Source: Psychrobacter sp. PG1 (GTDB lineage Bacteria > Pseudomonadota > Gammaproteobacteria > Pseudomonadales > Moraxellaceae). Taken from it: 64,000 bases of DNA. The DNA lies in NCBI RefSeq assembly GCF_014897815.1, contig NZ_JABUZG010000057.1, positions 98,998 to 162,997 of the forward strand, given 5' to 3'. This document shows positions 1 to 9,591 of this stretch, piece by piece. The notes beneath the pieces are model-generated. The model had not been told where the DNA came from. It did no database searches and saw nothing but the letters and a program-made list of their open reading frames with translations. The translations under genes were made by a program, and so were the position numbers. Within the stretch, counting starts at the first letter, position 1. Every line of letters starts with the position of its first letter.

Positions 1-989
1 GGCAGGTTGTCAGTGGGTTTGGCAGATTGGCTATCGTTTTCGGGCGCGGCGATGCTAGCATTATTGTAAAAGGTGATGTCTTTACTATTTATGTCTTTAC
101 TATTGTTGCCATTATTATTGTCAGTTAAATTTATGGCATCCAGCATGATCGCCGTTAGCATTTCGTTCTTACGACCAAAGCCTTTCACTTTTTTAATCTG
201 AAAGCCACAATCTTGCAGCGCACGTTTGACGATACCGGCACAGCTATAGGTGGCGGCAGTTGTATTGGGTCGTGATAAACGCTGTATTTGTGCAAAAATA
301 CTATCCGCCCACAAGGTACTATTGCAAGAGGGCGCAAAACCATCTAAAAACCAAGCGTCAAGATAAGGTGCATGCGAGCTAGAAGAGTTATTTGCCAGTT
401 TGGCTAAGCTCTCAGCAGCGTCACCCAACCATATATCAAAAGTCAAATTATCATCAAAGAAACTCAAACGATGACAGCCCGCGATAAGAGGCGGATAGGC
501 CGCTAATAATAGCTCAATCAGTGTTGTCAATTCAGGCGCGCGCTGTCCCCATAAGGCAAGTATTTGGGTAAGGTCGGTAAGGGGTATCGGGAACTTTTCA
601 GTACTAATAAAATGCAGTTTTGCAGTTGCTAATTGAGGGTGTATGTCTCGCAGCTGTCGCCATAGTTGCCACGTAGCGAGAAAATTCAGTCCAGTCCCAA
701 AGCCCAATTCAGCAATCGTAAAGCATTGATTTGGTGCAAGATTGGTCAGTCGTTCAGGCAATTGATTGTGTGTCAAAAACACATGACGCGATTCCGCTAA
801 ACCATCAGCATTTGAGAAGTAAACATCACCAAACTCACCCGATACAGGCACTTCATTACCCGTATCATCCATCTGCCAATCAATCTTGGCAGGGGTGATA
901 TTTGATGAGTGAATGCTTAGTAACTGAGTGTTTTTAGAGGGTGTCGACGATGTATCAGTATCTTTTGATTCGAACATGGATTTAGACAT
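1..989 (-). CDS. mnmC: tRNA 5-methylaminomethyl-2-thiouridine biosynthesis bifunctional protein MnmC, 5' part
   Basis: The gene runs off the left edge of the window, so only the N-terminal 329 codons are seen. MnmC completes the mnm5s2U modification of the tRNA wobble uridine: an FAD domain removes the carboxymethyl group and the N-terminal methyltransferase domain adds a methyl group. The part seen here is the methyltransferase domain. It includes the [14 protein letters not shown]-binding motif and the [13 protein letters not shown] active-site stretch. After it comes an Asn/Asp/Ser-rich linker (near 60-140) that should lead into the FAD domain outside the window. Start chosen at the ATG at 989; an in-frame ATG at 977 is an alternative. 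Family assignment is strong, while completeness cannot be judged. Confidence 0.9.
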   Translation of the reverse strand, partial: MSKSMFESKDTDTSSTPSKNTQLLSIHSSNITPAKIDWQMDDTGNEVPVSGEFGDVYFSNADGLAESRHVFLTHNQLPERLTNLAPNQCFTIAELGFGTGLNFLATWQLWRQLRDIHPQLATAKLHFISTEKFPIPLTDLTQILALWGQRAPELTTLIELLLAAYPPLIAGCHRLSFFDDNLTFDIWLGDAAESLAKLANNSSSSHAPYLDAWFLDGFAPSCNSTLWADSIFAQIQRLSRPNTTAATYSCAGIVKRALQDCGFQIKKVKGFGRKNEMLTAIMLDAINLTDNNNGNNSKDINSKDITFYNNASIAAPENDSQSAKPTDNL

Positions 990-1039
990 AGACAGTCACA
1001 TAAGATAAATCAATAAAAAGCGCGTGGTACTACTAGTAG

Positions 1040-1462
1040 TTACCAGCGTTCACGGCGGACAAACACCAGCCAAGAAACAAAAATACCGACTAGCAAGCTA
1101 ATTAACACAGTAAATGCACCGTATAAAAAAAGCTGGCCTTTGCTCTCGTAGACCAAAACATTTACTTGAGTTTGCAAGTCATTCAACTCGCGCTGCAACT
1201 GTGCATTACGGCTTAATAGCTGCTGATTGGCATCGGATAACGCCTTATCAGATGGTTGTAATTGCGCCGCCAATGTATCGCTGATATTCATCACTGAGTT
1301 TTTTGTTGGTTGAGCTGGCACGGGTGTCGTGAGTGTTGGATCAGCCACATCGATAGCTGTCACCGTCGGCGCAGCCTGTACTGAAACAGTAGCCATAAAA
1401 ATCATACTAACAATGCTACGCTGATAAGAGCGACTTTTTAACAAAGATAGGCACTGAATCAC
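1040..1462 (-). CDS. small exported membrane-anchored protein of unknown function
   Basis: I do not recognise this 140-residue protein. It has an N-terminal hydrophobic stretch ending in SVQAAP that reads as a signal peptide or signal anchor. A polar Pro/Thr-rich segment follows, then a heptad-like helix around residues 78-105 rich in Gln, Leu and Asn (probable coiled coil). One transmembrane helix spans about 112-134, with a short basic tail RRERW. The likely topology is a periplasmic coiled coil anchored at the C-terminus. Its ATG overlaps the stop of the upstream yciI-like gene in an ATGA junction, which suggests translational coupling in one transcript. Confidence 0.7.
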   Translation of the reverse strand: MIQCLSLLKSRSYQRSIVSMIFMATVSVQAAPTVTAIDVADPTLTTPVPAQPTKNSVMNISDTLAAQLQPSDKALSDANQQLLSRNAQLQRELNDLQTQVNVLVYESKGQLFLYGAFTVLISLLVGIFVSWLVFVRRERW

Positions 1463-1788
1463 GATTTTGCTACTTTAGCTGATGCGCTGTCATCCGCTTT
1501 TGGCAATGTATGGATAAAGGGTTTGATATCTACGTGACTGTACACGCCATCACGTAAGTAAGGCTCATCGTTTGCCCATGATTGCGCTGCTGCTGCAGAG
1601 TCAAAGTCAGCAATAATTAAGCTGCCTGACATCTCACCTTTGCCATGCTCGATGGGTGTTGGACCAGCGATAATCAGTCGATTGTCATGATCTAAAGCTT
1701 GCAAGCGTTCGACATGTTCAGCGCGGGTAATCTGACGTTGTGCACTGCTATTGGCCACGTCATGACCAATAATGGCAAATAAGGACAT
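1459..1788 (-). CDS. yciI: YciI family protein
   Basis: This 109-residue protein belongs to the YciI family, small alpha/beta proteins with a dimeric ferredoxin-like fold whose biochemical role is unclear. Family signs are the N-terminal LFAIIGHDV strand with the conserved His, RAEHVERLQAL, the GP turn in IIAGPTP, and the SLIIADF and AQSWANDEPY motifs. It lies downstream of the yciB-like septation gene on the same strand, an order also known from enterobacteria. The following small membrane protein overlaps it by four bases. Family call is sure; function is not known from the sequence. Confidence 0.88.
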   Translation of the reverse strand: MSLFAIIGHDVANSSAQRQITRAEHVERLQALDHDNRLIIAGPTPIEHGKGEMSGSLIIADFDSAAAAQSWANDEPYLRDGVYSHVDIKPFIHTLPKADDSASAKVAKS

Positions 1789-1926
1789 GAGACTTCCTCG
1801 ATTAATAAAACTTATGATTGATTTAAAGTGTTTTGCTTAATGCGTCCGAGCTAATTGCGATTAATGATTATCGCTATTGGCATTTAGAAATAGCATTGGC
1901 TTTATTATAAAATGATAAATTGAGTA

Positions 1927-2478
1927 TTATTTGACGGTTTTATCCGTTAGCGCAGGGTTGAGGTGCTTTTTTAATACGGCAAACTGGGCGATGACGAACA
2001 CCAACATAATCGGAATCCAGCCATAAGTTTTAAAGTTAATCCATGCCTCATCTGACATCGTAAACGCTGTGATATAATGCAGTATGCCCATAAAGGCGAA
2101 GAATAGTGCCCAAGCGAGAGTGAGTTTTTTCCAGCCACTCATCGTCAGCAAAAAAACATCTTTCATCGCCAGTTGCATCAGTGGCTTATTAATCGCAGCA
2201 CTGACCAAAAGTGTTAGTGCAAAGATACCGTTGATAATAGGTGATTTCCAACGCAGATAGATATCATCACGCAATAATAAAGTACCACCACAAAATAAAA
2301 TGGTTAATAGTAAGACAACCCATTGCTGTTTATCAAACGTGCCTTTTTGGCGAATAAAATGAATGGCATAAACGATGATGGTGGCGATGAGCAACGCACC
2401 TGCCCCCGCTAGGATACCACTGTAGCGAGCAGCAATAAAAAAGGCAATTAAGGGAATAAAGTCTAATAAAGCTTTCAT
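1927..2478 (-). CDS. yciB: YciB/IspZ family inner-membrane septation protein
   Basis: This very hydrophobic protein of about 183 residues has around five membrane helices and matches the YciB (septation protein A, IspZ) family. That family is linked to cell-envelope synthesis and division in enterobacteria. Diagnostic are the N-terminal MKALLDFIPLIAFF and, further on, PIINGIFALTLL and the WALFFAFMGILHYITAF and WINFKTYGW stretches. The upstream in-frame TTG at 2499 would add seven residues, but the ATG at 2478 matches the usual start of the family. The gene is divergent from rnm, and a perfect palindrome lies in the space between them. Confidence 0.88.
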   Translation of the reverse strand: MKALLDFIPLIAFFIAARYSGILAGAGALLIATIIVYAIHFIRQKGTFDKQQWVVLLLTILFCGGTLLLRDDIYLRWKSPIINGIFALTLLVSAAINKPLMQLAMKDVFLLTMSGWKKLTLAWALFFAFMGILHYITAFTMSDEAWINFKTYGWIPIMLVFVIAQFAVLKKHLNPALTDKTVK

Positions 2479-2592
2479 AGCAAAGGGGATATCCGACAAA
2501 AACGTATGGGGTAGTTTACACGTCTACTGCGCCAAAAAAAAGCAATCAACACGATAATCATGCTATATCACGGGCCTGCGTAGCAATACCTG

Positions 2593-2613
2593 ATGATTAT
2601 GACTCATAATCAT
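2593..2613. promoter_or_regulatory. perfect palindrome between divergent yciB and rnm, possible operator
   Basis: A 10-base arm, ATGATTATGA, is followed by one central C and then its exact reverse complement, TCATAATCAT. It lies about 115 bp upstream of the yciB start and 88 bp upstream of the preferred rnm start. No T-run follows, so a terminator is unlikely. A dimeric regulator site is the simplest reading, but this is inferred from position and symmetry only. Confidence 0.5.
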
Positions 2614-2700
2614 GACAACTGCCAAATATAACGGCTTATTGCCAATGTGCTCATTTTTTTATTTTCTACACTTTTAATTTTTAATGCTAAGGCTTCTCTT

Positions 2701-3582
2701 ATGAAATTCGATTTACATTGTCACAGCACTTGCTCTGATGGTACTTATGCACCAACGGAAGTAGTGCAGCGCGCCCATGCGGCCGGCGTCAATGTATTGG
2801 CATTGACCGATCACGATACGCTGGCAGGAATTGATGAGGCGCGTGCGGCTGCCATTGCCTGCGATATGCAGCTGATTAATGGGGTCGAGATAAGCTGTGA
2901 GCATACACTTATTGGTGGTTATGGCAAAAATAAATCAACCAATAAAATCATCCATGTGCTGGGGCTAGATTTTACCGATCGCGAAAAAATGCATGCAACG
3001 CTGCAACAATTACAGGATAGCCGTGCCACGCGTGGTCAACGAATCACTGAAAAGCTCAGTGTGCTATTAGATATTAACTATGACGAGCTGTGGCAAGCCG
3101 TACTTGATAAAGCAGGCGGCAATCCACAAGCGGTCGGGCGCGCGCATATTGGTCAAGTATTGTTTGAGCGCGGTGAAGTCAAGACGGTACAAAAAGCCTT
3201 TGATAAGTATTTAGCAGACAATAAGCCTGCTTATGTGGCGATTGATGCACTGAGCATGGCTGACGGTATTGAGCTGATTCAGGCTTGTGGTGGCAAGGCG
3301 GTGTTGGCGCATCCCACACGTTATCAGCTTTCAGCAACACGAGTCCGTAAACTGATTGAAGAGTTTGCTGGTCTTGGTGGCGATGCTTGTGAGCTGCCGT
3401 CGAATAGCGAACCGGTTAGTACTCGCAGAATGGTCGATCGCAGTATCGCTGCTCACAATCTTGTCGCCTCGATCGGTAGTGACTTTCATGGTAGCAATAT
3501 GCCGTGGCGTCGTTTGGGTGATGTACCGACAATGAACCCTGATCAGCAGGGAGTTTGGCAGTCTTTTGCAATGTTTTCTTAG
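2701..3582 (+). CDS. rnm: PHP-domain 5'-3' exoribonuclease, RNase AM type
   Basis: PHP-family metallohydrolase related to E. coli RNase AM (YciV/Rnm), which trims the 5' ends of ribosomal RNA and degrades short nucleotides. The metal-binding motifs are intact: DLHCHSTCSDG at the N-terminus, LTDHDT, GVEISCEH, LAHPTRY and GSDFHG near the end. Length (about 293 residues) is normal. An upstream in-frame GTG at 2647 would add a short hydrophobic leader. I prefer the ATG at 2701, because the PHP domain starts at once there and a cytoplasmic RNase needs no leader. It is divergent from yciB. A hairpin follows shortly after the stop. Confidence 0.88.
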   Translation: MKFDLHCHSTCSDGTYAPTEVVQRAHAAGVNVLALTDHDTLAGIDEARAAAIACDMQLINGVEISCEHTLIGGYGKNKSTNKIIHVLGLDFTDREKMHATLQQLQDSRATRGQRITEKLSVLLDINYDELWQAVLDKAGGNPQAVGRAHIGQVLFERGEVKTVQKAFDKYLADNKPAYVAIDALSMADGIELIQACGGKAVLAHPTRYQLSATRVRKLIEEFAGLGGDACELPSNSEPVSTRRMVDRSIAAHNLVASIGSDFHGSNMPWRRLGDVPTMNPDQQGVWQSFAMFS

Positions 3583-3944
3583 CCGAAAATTTATTGCTGA
3601 ATACAGTTTTGAATGTTAACTCAGCTGAAATATCAATTGACAGGTTATCCAAAAACCATGCGTCATATATTGACGCATGAAGGCACTAAATAGATTGATA
3701 ACTGCGACAGAAATTGCCACACTAGATAAGTGGGATTTATTTTTAAAAATGAAATTGTCGGGGTTAACTCCCATTTAGTTTACAAAATGTAGTACCGACA
3801 CTCGCATTCTTATCTACTTAAGTTTTTGGGAATGGTATAAGGTAAAAAGTCATATCATTTATTATTATTGATTCAGGCTTTTGATTTTTATTTAATGGTT
3901 TTAATGTCGACTTAATAACTTTCAATATTTGCGGTAGCCCTACT
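3583..3944. other. intergenic region without a gene, with one perfect hairpin
   Basis: No coding region is visible. A perfect 9-bp hairpin lies at 3657-3679: arms CATGCGTCA and TGACGCATG around TATAT. It has no T-run, so it is not a classic intrinsic terminator, but it could end or protect the rnm transcript. The remainder is A+T-rich leader of the next gene. Confidence 0.5.
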
Positions 3945-5402
3945 ATGGCTGTATCGATATCTCATCTAGGCTACACCAAGCTATCTCAAGCAATTTTTGA
4001 GTGGCAAGCTGCTGATAAAACGTCATTACTGGCTTTATTTATGGTGATGGAGGTATCTTTACACTGGCTATGGTGTTTGTTTGTTTGGTGGCGCCGCGAT
4101 GTTTATGACACCTATGTCGATATAGCCCTGTTGTATCCACTATGGTTCGGCGTGACACTGGTAGCTTTGTTTTTATTATGGATGACCAGTCGTTTTTCAC
4201 CTGTCAAAAAAGCCAATAGCAATTTGTATAAATGGCAAGGCATACTAATTACGGTTTATAGTGCCTATATTGCAATGGTTATTTTAGTTTTAGGACATAG
4301 TAGCTTGGTCGCGGGCGTCTCTTTAGTCGGCGGTGCGATACTGGGGATGATGCTTATACGTCGGCGCTATGTATGGAGAGCGTTTTTAGGGCACGCAGCC
4401 GTCATTCTGGCAGTCACATTTATTCCTTATCTTGGCGTTACTTTACCCAATCTGCGTCAAATGACGCTCACGGTCATTCCTCTTGATACCTATTATAGTT
4501 ATATCAATTATAGTGAAATTACGACAATCGAAAACGCCATCTCTGCCTCTATTTTTCAAAATGGCACGCTAAATTGGGACAGTGTTGATCAATTGCGCCG
4601 ATCTTCCGCTTTTTTTTGGCGTTCTACACATATTTATATGGCGCTACCAAAAGCTATTTTTATTATCTATATGTTTCGTACTTTGTTACTAATATTAGAT
4701 GACAGTAAAAAGGAAATTCTGCAGCATGCCAATCAAGATGAGCTAACCCAACTCAAAAGTCGCCGTTACGGGATGATGCAAATGAAGCAGGTGCTGAAGT
4801 CAGTAGAAGACCATCAAGATATCAGCGTTATTTTATTGGATTTGGATTGGTTTAAAGAGGTCAATGACAGTTACGGTCATGAGATCGGGGATCGAGTATT
4901 GGTGGAGGTCGCGCAGACGCTCTTGCAGTCTTTAACTGATGAAACAATCGTGAGTCGCTATGGCGGTGAGGAGTTTTTGATTGTATTGCCAGATACGAAG
5001 CACGACACAGCTATGATAATAGCTGAACAATTACGGCGCGTTATCGCCAAACACGTCATCATTCTCGATGACGATACAGCCTTTAGTGTGACTGCCAGCT
5101 TGGGGCTATATACACTGACCCATGGTGAGCGTAATTGTATAAAACAAGCCTGCGAAACTCTGAATAAAAAGGATGCCTCGCAGTCGCTTGCTAAACCGCA
5201 GAGAATCCCCTCGTATAGTAGCAAACGCGTGAATCGTAAAATTCCCGCAGTGCAGCTACCTCATGATATTTGCCAGCGTTTAATTTGTATGGCAGATAAG
5301 GCTTTGTATGAAGCCAAAGGCCGTGGCCGTGATCAAGTGGTGAGTGCCAACGAGATGTTGGCAGCAAAAAATAATAATATTGAAGCGCTTTATGGCACAT
5401 AG
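3945..5402 (+). CDS. membrane-bound diguanylate cyclase (GGDEF)
   Basis: The first ~240 residues hold about five or six hydrophobic helices and a short extracytoplasmic region. The C-terminal half is a GGDEF domain that makes cyclic di-GMP. It has DELTQLKSRR at the domain start, the metal-binding DLDWFKEVND, and an intact active-site loop, GGEEF at residues 340-344, so it should be catalytic. I see no RxxD inhibitory site just before the loop. Unusual is an insertion of roughly 45 residues late in the domain, between SVTASLGLYT and CMADKALYEAKGRGRD, rich in Lys, Ser and Gln. The gene stands alone, convergent with truD only 32 bp away. Confidence 0.88.
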   Translation: MAVSISHLGYTKLSQAIFEWQAADKTSLLALFMVMEVSLHWLWCLFVWWRRDVYDTYVDIALLYPLWFGVTLVALFLLWMTSRFSPVKKANSNLYKWQGILITVYSAYIAMVILVLGHSSLVAGVSLVGGAILGMMLIRRRYVWRAFLGHAAVILAVTFIPYLGVTLPNLRQMTLTVIPLDTYYSYINYSEITTIENAISASIFQNGTLNWDSVDQLRRSSAFFWRSTHIYMALPKAIFIIYMFRTLLLILDDSKKEILQHANQDELTQLKSRRYGMMQMKQVLKSVEDHQDISVILLDLDWFKEVNDSYGHEIGDRVLVEVAQTLLQSLTDETIVSRYGGEEFLIVLPDTKHDTAMIIAEQLRRVIAKHVIILDDDTAFSVTASLGLYTLTHGERNCIKQACETLNKKDASQSLAKPQRIPSYSSKRVNRKIPAVQLPHDICQRLICMADKALYEAKGRGRDQVVSANEMLAAKNNNIEALYGT

Positions 5403-5434
5403 CTGGCTGCCATAGTCGAAGGGTCAACTACGTT

Positions 5435-6721
5435 TTAGTGTATTAATTGTTTTACTAAGCTTGCCAAGACACTGGTGGCAAAGCTACCTGTCGTTAACGT
5501 AAAGCTCAGCACCAATGTCTGTTCATTATCTTTATCCTGCCATTCCCAAGACAGCGCTTCAATAGGTAGGCGCAGCGCGCGTCGCTGTGCTTTTACATCG
5601 CGCTGCTCTAAGCCATTGGCTAAGCGAGCCAGTAGCGGATTTTGCTGAATCACATTTTTCTCAGTACTTGCCGCCATGCCGCTGACTTTATCATTATCCT
5701 TGCCCCATAATGCAGCAGTGGGATGGATATCACCCGTCTCAAGGCGTTCACGCAACGTGTCGTCTATGGCTTCGCTAGTAAATATTGACCCTGAACCCTC
5801 TAAGTTAAACACTTCGCCTGCCAGCCCAGTATTCCAGCTGCCATCACGTACACGTAACGCCAATATCTCATTGAAAATTAAGCTACGTGCGGCAGACAGC
5901 TCCATTGTATTCTGCTCACGTGGCGCGTGCTTGCGTTTGCTCTTTTTGGGTTGTGGTCGACTTTGCTGTAGTGGGCGGGCAAACAGCGATAATGCTTCTC
6001 TAATATTATTGCCATTACGTCCAAAACGCTGAGGGCCGAAATAATTGGGCACGCCATTTATAGCGATGCTTGCTAAATGCTGCTCGACATCTTGCTTCGC
6101 CGACAATAATTGCTCAGGTGCTGGCAATGCTGTATCAAAATCAGCAAATTGGATATCACGCAAGGTGATGATAAATTGATTGGCGCGATGCGTGCCGCGA
6201 TTGAGCTTTTTGTTGTGCCATTTCTGGTCGATGATCGTGACCGATTCATCGGCTCCGATATCGACTGGTGCAAACTCAGCAGCAGGCAGTTGTTTTTTTG
6301 GGATTCGCAAGCTAAACCACTGGGTTGTCAATGCATGGCGATCCTTAAGACCTGAATAACCAACATCGCGCAGAGGAATCTCTGCCCACTCTGATAGAAG
6401 TTTGGCAAGATAAGCGGTATTCATCCCTGATTTTTGGATATGCAGCCATAAATGCTCACCTTCACCGATGAATTCGAGCGGCAATAGCTCATTAACGATA
6501 AAGTCTGTTGCGTAGGCTTTATAGGTTGCTTGCTGTACAGGTGGTTGAAGAGGCTGCGGTAACTGCGCAGTATCCGTCGCTACGGTAATATCGATACTTG
6601 CCATATCAAACTGCTCATTATTAAACGACCCATTAGCAGGTAACTCGTTATCAGGTTGAGTACTTTCAAGAGCGGATTGAGGGCTAGCATTAATATCGGT
6701 CATGTCATCACGAGAAGTCAT
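5435..6721 (-). CDS. truD: tRNA pseudouridine(13) synthase TruD
   Basis: TruD converts U13 of tRNA-Glu to pseudouridine. The GYSGLKDRHALTTQWFSL motif carries the catalytic aspartate (D127 here). Further family marks are VPNYFGPQRFGRNGNN and LWGKDN near the C-terminus. At 428 residues it is longer than E. coli TruD (349): about 60 polar N-terminal residues precede the fold, and there is a Lys/Arg-rich insertion PKKSKRKHAPRE. The long N-terminus is polar and disordered-looking, so a start further in, such as the Met at residue 40, cannot be excluded. Confidence 0.93.
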   Translation of the reverse strand: MTSRDDMTDINASPQSALESTQPDNELPANGSFNNEQFDMASIDITVATDTAQLPQPLQPPVQQATYKAYATDFIVNELLPLEFIGEGEHLWLHIQKSGMNTAYLAKLLSEWAEIPLRDVGYSGLKDRHALTTQWFSLRIPKKQLPAAEFAPVDIGADESVTIIDQKWHNKKLNRGTHRANQFIITLRDIQFADFDTALPAPEQLLSAKQDVEQHLASIAINGVPNYFGPQRFGRNGNNIREALSLFARPLQQSRPQPKKSKRKHAPREQNTMELSAARSLIFNEILALRVRDGSWNTGLAGEVFNLEGSGSIFTSEAIDDTLRERLETGDIHPTAALWGKDNDKVSGMAASTEKNVIQQNPLLARLANGLEQRDVKAQRRALRLPIEALSWEWQDKDNEQTLVLSFTLTTGSFATSVLASLVKQLIH

Positions 6722-6988
6722 AAAGTCGTCTTTTATGTTGAGGATAAGATTTAAAAAGAATAGGTAAGCATAGGGATTAACAGTTAACGATTACGTTTTG
6801 CAACGCAGGAAACATACAAAAAAACAGCGTGTGCGAAAGTGTCTTGCTACTATCAATGGATAGCGTTTTAAAAAAGCATTTAAATAAACGTATCGAGAAT
6901 GGTGTTTTTCGTTGAAACTGGCTGATGTGATAGGGTTACTTTCAACACGTTTGATTCAGGGCACCATTATAACTGTTAAGGAAGACTT

Positions 6989-8626
6989 ATGACCAATGCA
7001 GCGATTCACACAGTGACTATTAATAAGGCTGATATCGCCAGTGGCGACATGAAATCTTACAAGCAAGATGATGATAGTATCATTTTAATCACCCGTGATG
7101 ACAATACCTTTCATGCCTTTGATGGTAAATGTCCTCATGCAGGTGCAGATTTGGGTACAGGACTACGTTGTGGCAACCGCATCGTCTGTCCTTGGCATCA
7201 CGCCACTTTTGATAGTACAGATGGATCGCTTTTGGAGCCAATAGCGACCCACGGACTGACTCAGTATGAGCTGATAGATGCTGGTGATAGCCTGACGGTC
7301 AATACCGCAGTGACGCTTAATAAAGTCGTTGAAAATAATAAACTCAGTGATACGCATACCCTTATCGTCGGTGGTGGCGGTGCAGGATTTATGACGGCAC
7401 ATCAGTTGCGTAACAGTGGCTACGGTGGACAGATTACCTTGATTACTAAAGAGCACAGTGCGCCTTATAATAGACCGCTGTTATCTAAAGCATTTTTAGC
7501 GGGCAATATGCCTGAAGAAAAGCTCTTACTAGGCGGTACAGATTGGGCGAGCAAACACGATATTAATTTGCGCCTAAATCAAACCGTCAGCGAAATATTA
7601 CCCAATGAACGTACGATTATTATCAAAGATGAAAATGGTCATAGCGACACACAAACCGCTGATTTCTTAGTGGTCGCAACAGGTGCTGAGCCAAAGATAC
7701 CGCCTTTTAAAGGGGCTGAGCTTGATGGCGTTTATACGCTGCGTAGTATGGATGATGCCAAATTGATAAAAGCGGCCAGTCATGACCAGCGTGTGGTTAT
7801 TATCGGTACTGGCTTTATCGGTATGGAGGTCGCTTCCGCATTGGCACAAGCAGGCACGACGGCTTCTATTACCGTCATCGGACAAGATCATCGGGTAATG
7901 GGAAATATCGTCTCTGAAACCGTTAGTAATGCGCTGATCAAGCTGCATAAAGAAAAAGGCATTCAGTTTGTTATTGATGCCAGCGTGACCGAAATCGTTG
8001 AGGTCGAAAAAGTGGATGAGAATAGCGGCAGTAATTTTTCTCAAGTTGGTGCTATTAAATTAGCAAATGGTGAGCAGGTCGATGCAGACATCGTCATTTT
8101 AGGGACTGGCGTAGCACCACGTATAGAGCTGTTCGAAGAAGTAAACGCGCCAGATGGCGTGCAAGTGGATGAGCATTTGCAGCTGCGTGAGGGTGTTTAT
8201 GCCTTGGGTGATATTGCAAAAGCTTCTGGGCAAATGGGGCGCATGCGCATCGAACATTGGCGCGTGGCCTTGCAACATGGCTTAGTGACCGCGGCTGCTA
8301 TATTAAATGATGATAATGTTGACTCGCTAGAGGCGCGCATTCCATTCTTTTGGACCATGCAGTATGGCAAAAGCCTACGCTATAGTGGTCATGCCGAAAC
8401 ACCTGATCATAATATCTTGTTTGGTTCGCCAGATACATTAGATTATATCGAATACTACTTTGATGATGATGGGGAAGACACACGTGCTAGTGCGGCTAGC
8501 ACTTTAGGGCGTGATAAAGAATTGGTTGCCTTTTCTGAACTGCTCCGCCGTGGTCATGCGCCAACGCGTGCACAGCTTAAGGCAGGATTTAATATTATCG
8601 ACCAAGCACAGGCGTTATCGCCCTAG
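6989..8626 (+). CDS. Rieske-domain FAD-dependent pyridine nucleotide-disulfide oxidoreductase
   Basis: The protein fuses an N-terminal Rieske [2Fe-2S] domain with a reductase of the AIFM3/ferredoxin-NAD(P)H reductase type. The cluster ligands are C48, H50, C67 and H70 in CPH...CPWHH. The FAD site GGGGAG is near 128-133. The NAD(P)H site, VVIIGTGFIGMEVA, is near 265. A second FAD motif is VYALGDIAKA. It should shuttle electrons from NAD(P)H through FAD to an iron-sulfur acceptor; the partner is not in the window. No oxygenase gene sits nearby, so a stand-alone stress or redox role is as likely as a catabolic one. It stands alone with its own terminator. Confidence 0.88.
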   Translation: MTNAAIHTVTINKADIASGDMKSYKQDDDSIILITRDDNTFHAFDGKCPHAGADLGTGLRCGNRIVCPWHHATFDSTDGSLLEPIATHGLTQYELIDAGDSLTVNTAVTLNKVVENNKLSDTHTLIVGGGGAGFMTAHQLRNSGYGGQITLITKEHSAPYNRPLLSKAFLAGNMPEEKLLLGGTDWASKHDINLRLNQTVSEILPNERTIIIKDENGHSDTQTADFLVVATGAEPKIPPFKGAELDGVYTLRSMDDAKLIKAASHDQRVVIIGTGFIGMEVASALAQAGTTASITVIGQDHRVMGNIVSETVSNALIKLHKEKGIQFVIDASVTEIVEVEKVDENSGSNFSQVGAIKLANGEQVDADIVILGTGVAPRIELFEEVNAPDGVQVDEHLQLREGVYALGDIAKASGQMGRMRIEHWRVALQHGLVTAAAILNDDNVDSLEARIPFFWTMQYGKSLRYSGHAETPDHNILFGSPDTLDYIEYYFDDDGEDTRASAASTLGRDKELVAFSELLRRGHAPTRAQLKAGFNIIDQAQALSP

Positions 8627-8657
8627 TACTCAAGATGGATACATATTACTATTAAGG

Positions 8658-8686
8658 CTGACCTATCGATTTGGGTCAGTTTTTTT
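8658..8686 (+). terminator. intrinsic terminator after the Rieske reductase gene
   Basis: CTGACC and GGTCAG pair around a 10-base loop and are followed by seven T. It lies 32 bp after the stop codon and 31 bp before the next start. Confidence 0.8.
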
Positions 8687-8716
8687 AATACAAACAAGGA
8701 AAGGAAAAATTATAAT

Positions 8717-9340
8717 ATGAATAAAAAACATTTAGATAAAAATTACTTGGATAGAGAGTCTGTATTTTTGCGACAAGCGCAAGCCGATGATATTAGTGCA
8801 CTTGAGCAATTATTAAATCGCTGTTATCGCGAGACCGCAGGTTGGACCAATGAGGCGGATTTAATTGGTGGTATTCGAACCACGTCAGCCGAGCTCGCTG
8901 CCGTGATTAATGACCCTAATCACTATTACTTTGTCTATCCAAAAACGACAACGGGCGACCGTGATGGAGAGGAAACGGGTGAGATACTCGGTTGTATCGC
9001 TGTCGATATCAAAACCGATGCTGACTCAAATAACAAAGCCTACATCGGTATGTTTGCGGTAGATCCAGAGTTGCAGGGGTATGGCGTTGGTAATGTGGTT
9101 TTGCAAGCGGCAGAAACCTTTGCTACTCGTCATCTACAGTCAGATGGGCAAGCAGCAGATAGAAAAACTGTACGTTTGACCATGTCTATTTTAAGCCATC
9201 GTCCTGAGCTGCTGGCTTACTATCAGCGCCGAGGTTATGAGCTAAATGGTAATAAAATGCCATTTCCAAATGACGGCAATAATGGCGAGCCAAAGCGTGA
9301 AGATTTAGAGTTATTAGAATTAGAAAAAGTTGTTAGCTAA
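8717..9340 (+). CDS. GNAT family N-acetyltransferase
   Basis: A 207-residue acetyl-CoA-dependent N-acetyltransferase. It begins with VFLRQAQADDISALEQLLNRCYRE, the typical first strand and helix. The acetyl-CoA site is in FAVDPELQGYGVGNVVLQAAE, matching the Q/R-x-x-G-x-G/A pattern (QGYGVG). The end has AYYQRRGYEL, the usual helix before the last strand. The substrate cannot be read from the sequence. The start ATG follows GGAAAGGAAAAA, a good purine-rich ribosome site. Confidence 0.85.
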   Translation: MNKKHLDKNYLDRESVFLRQAQADDISALEQLLNRCYRETAGWTNEADLIGGIRTTSAELAAVINDPNHYYFVYPKTTTGDRDGEETGEILGCIAVDIKTDADSNNKAYIGMFAVDPELQGYGVGNVVLQAAETFATRHLQSDGQAADRKTVRLTMSILSHRPELLAYYQRRGYELNGNKMPFPNDGNNGEPKREDLELLELEKVVS

Positions 9341-9384
9341 TCAATTGGTTTAGTAAAAAGACACTGAAGTCTATTAAATCTCAC

Positions 9385-9591
9385 TTAACCCCAAAAATGA
9401 TCAAAGGTCATAAACAGCCCAACACTTAGCAAGATAAATGCCACGATAATTAAGCGCTTGAACCAGTTAAAAGCGGGCAAGCGCGTGGCATTGTCATCAG
9501 ACATCAGATAAGCAAACAAAAACAACAAACTTGCTGCCAAGGTCATAATTCCCAGACCAATCGGTAATATAAAAAAGTACACCTGCCACAC
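9385..9591 (-). CDS. small two-helix membrane protein of unknown function
   Basis: A 68-residue protein with two clear transmembrane segments (residues about 5-29 and 45-65), joined by a polar loop with SDDNATRLPAFNWFKR. I do not recognise the family. It lies convergent with the GNAT gene and divergent from the lipoprotein gene, so it has its own promoter. The protein-like pattern (charged loop, aromatic C-terminus FDHFWG) makes it plausible as a real gene. Confidence 0.6.
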   Translation of the reverse strand: MWQVYFFILPIGLGIMTLAASLLFLFAYLMSDDNATRLPAFNWFKRLIIVAFILLSVGLFMTFDHFWG

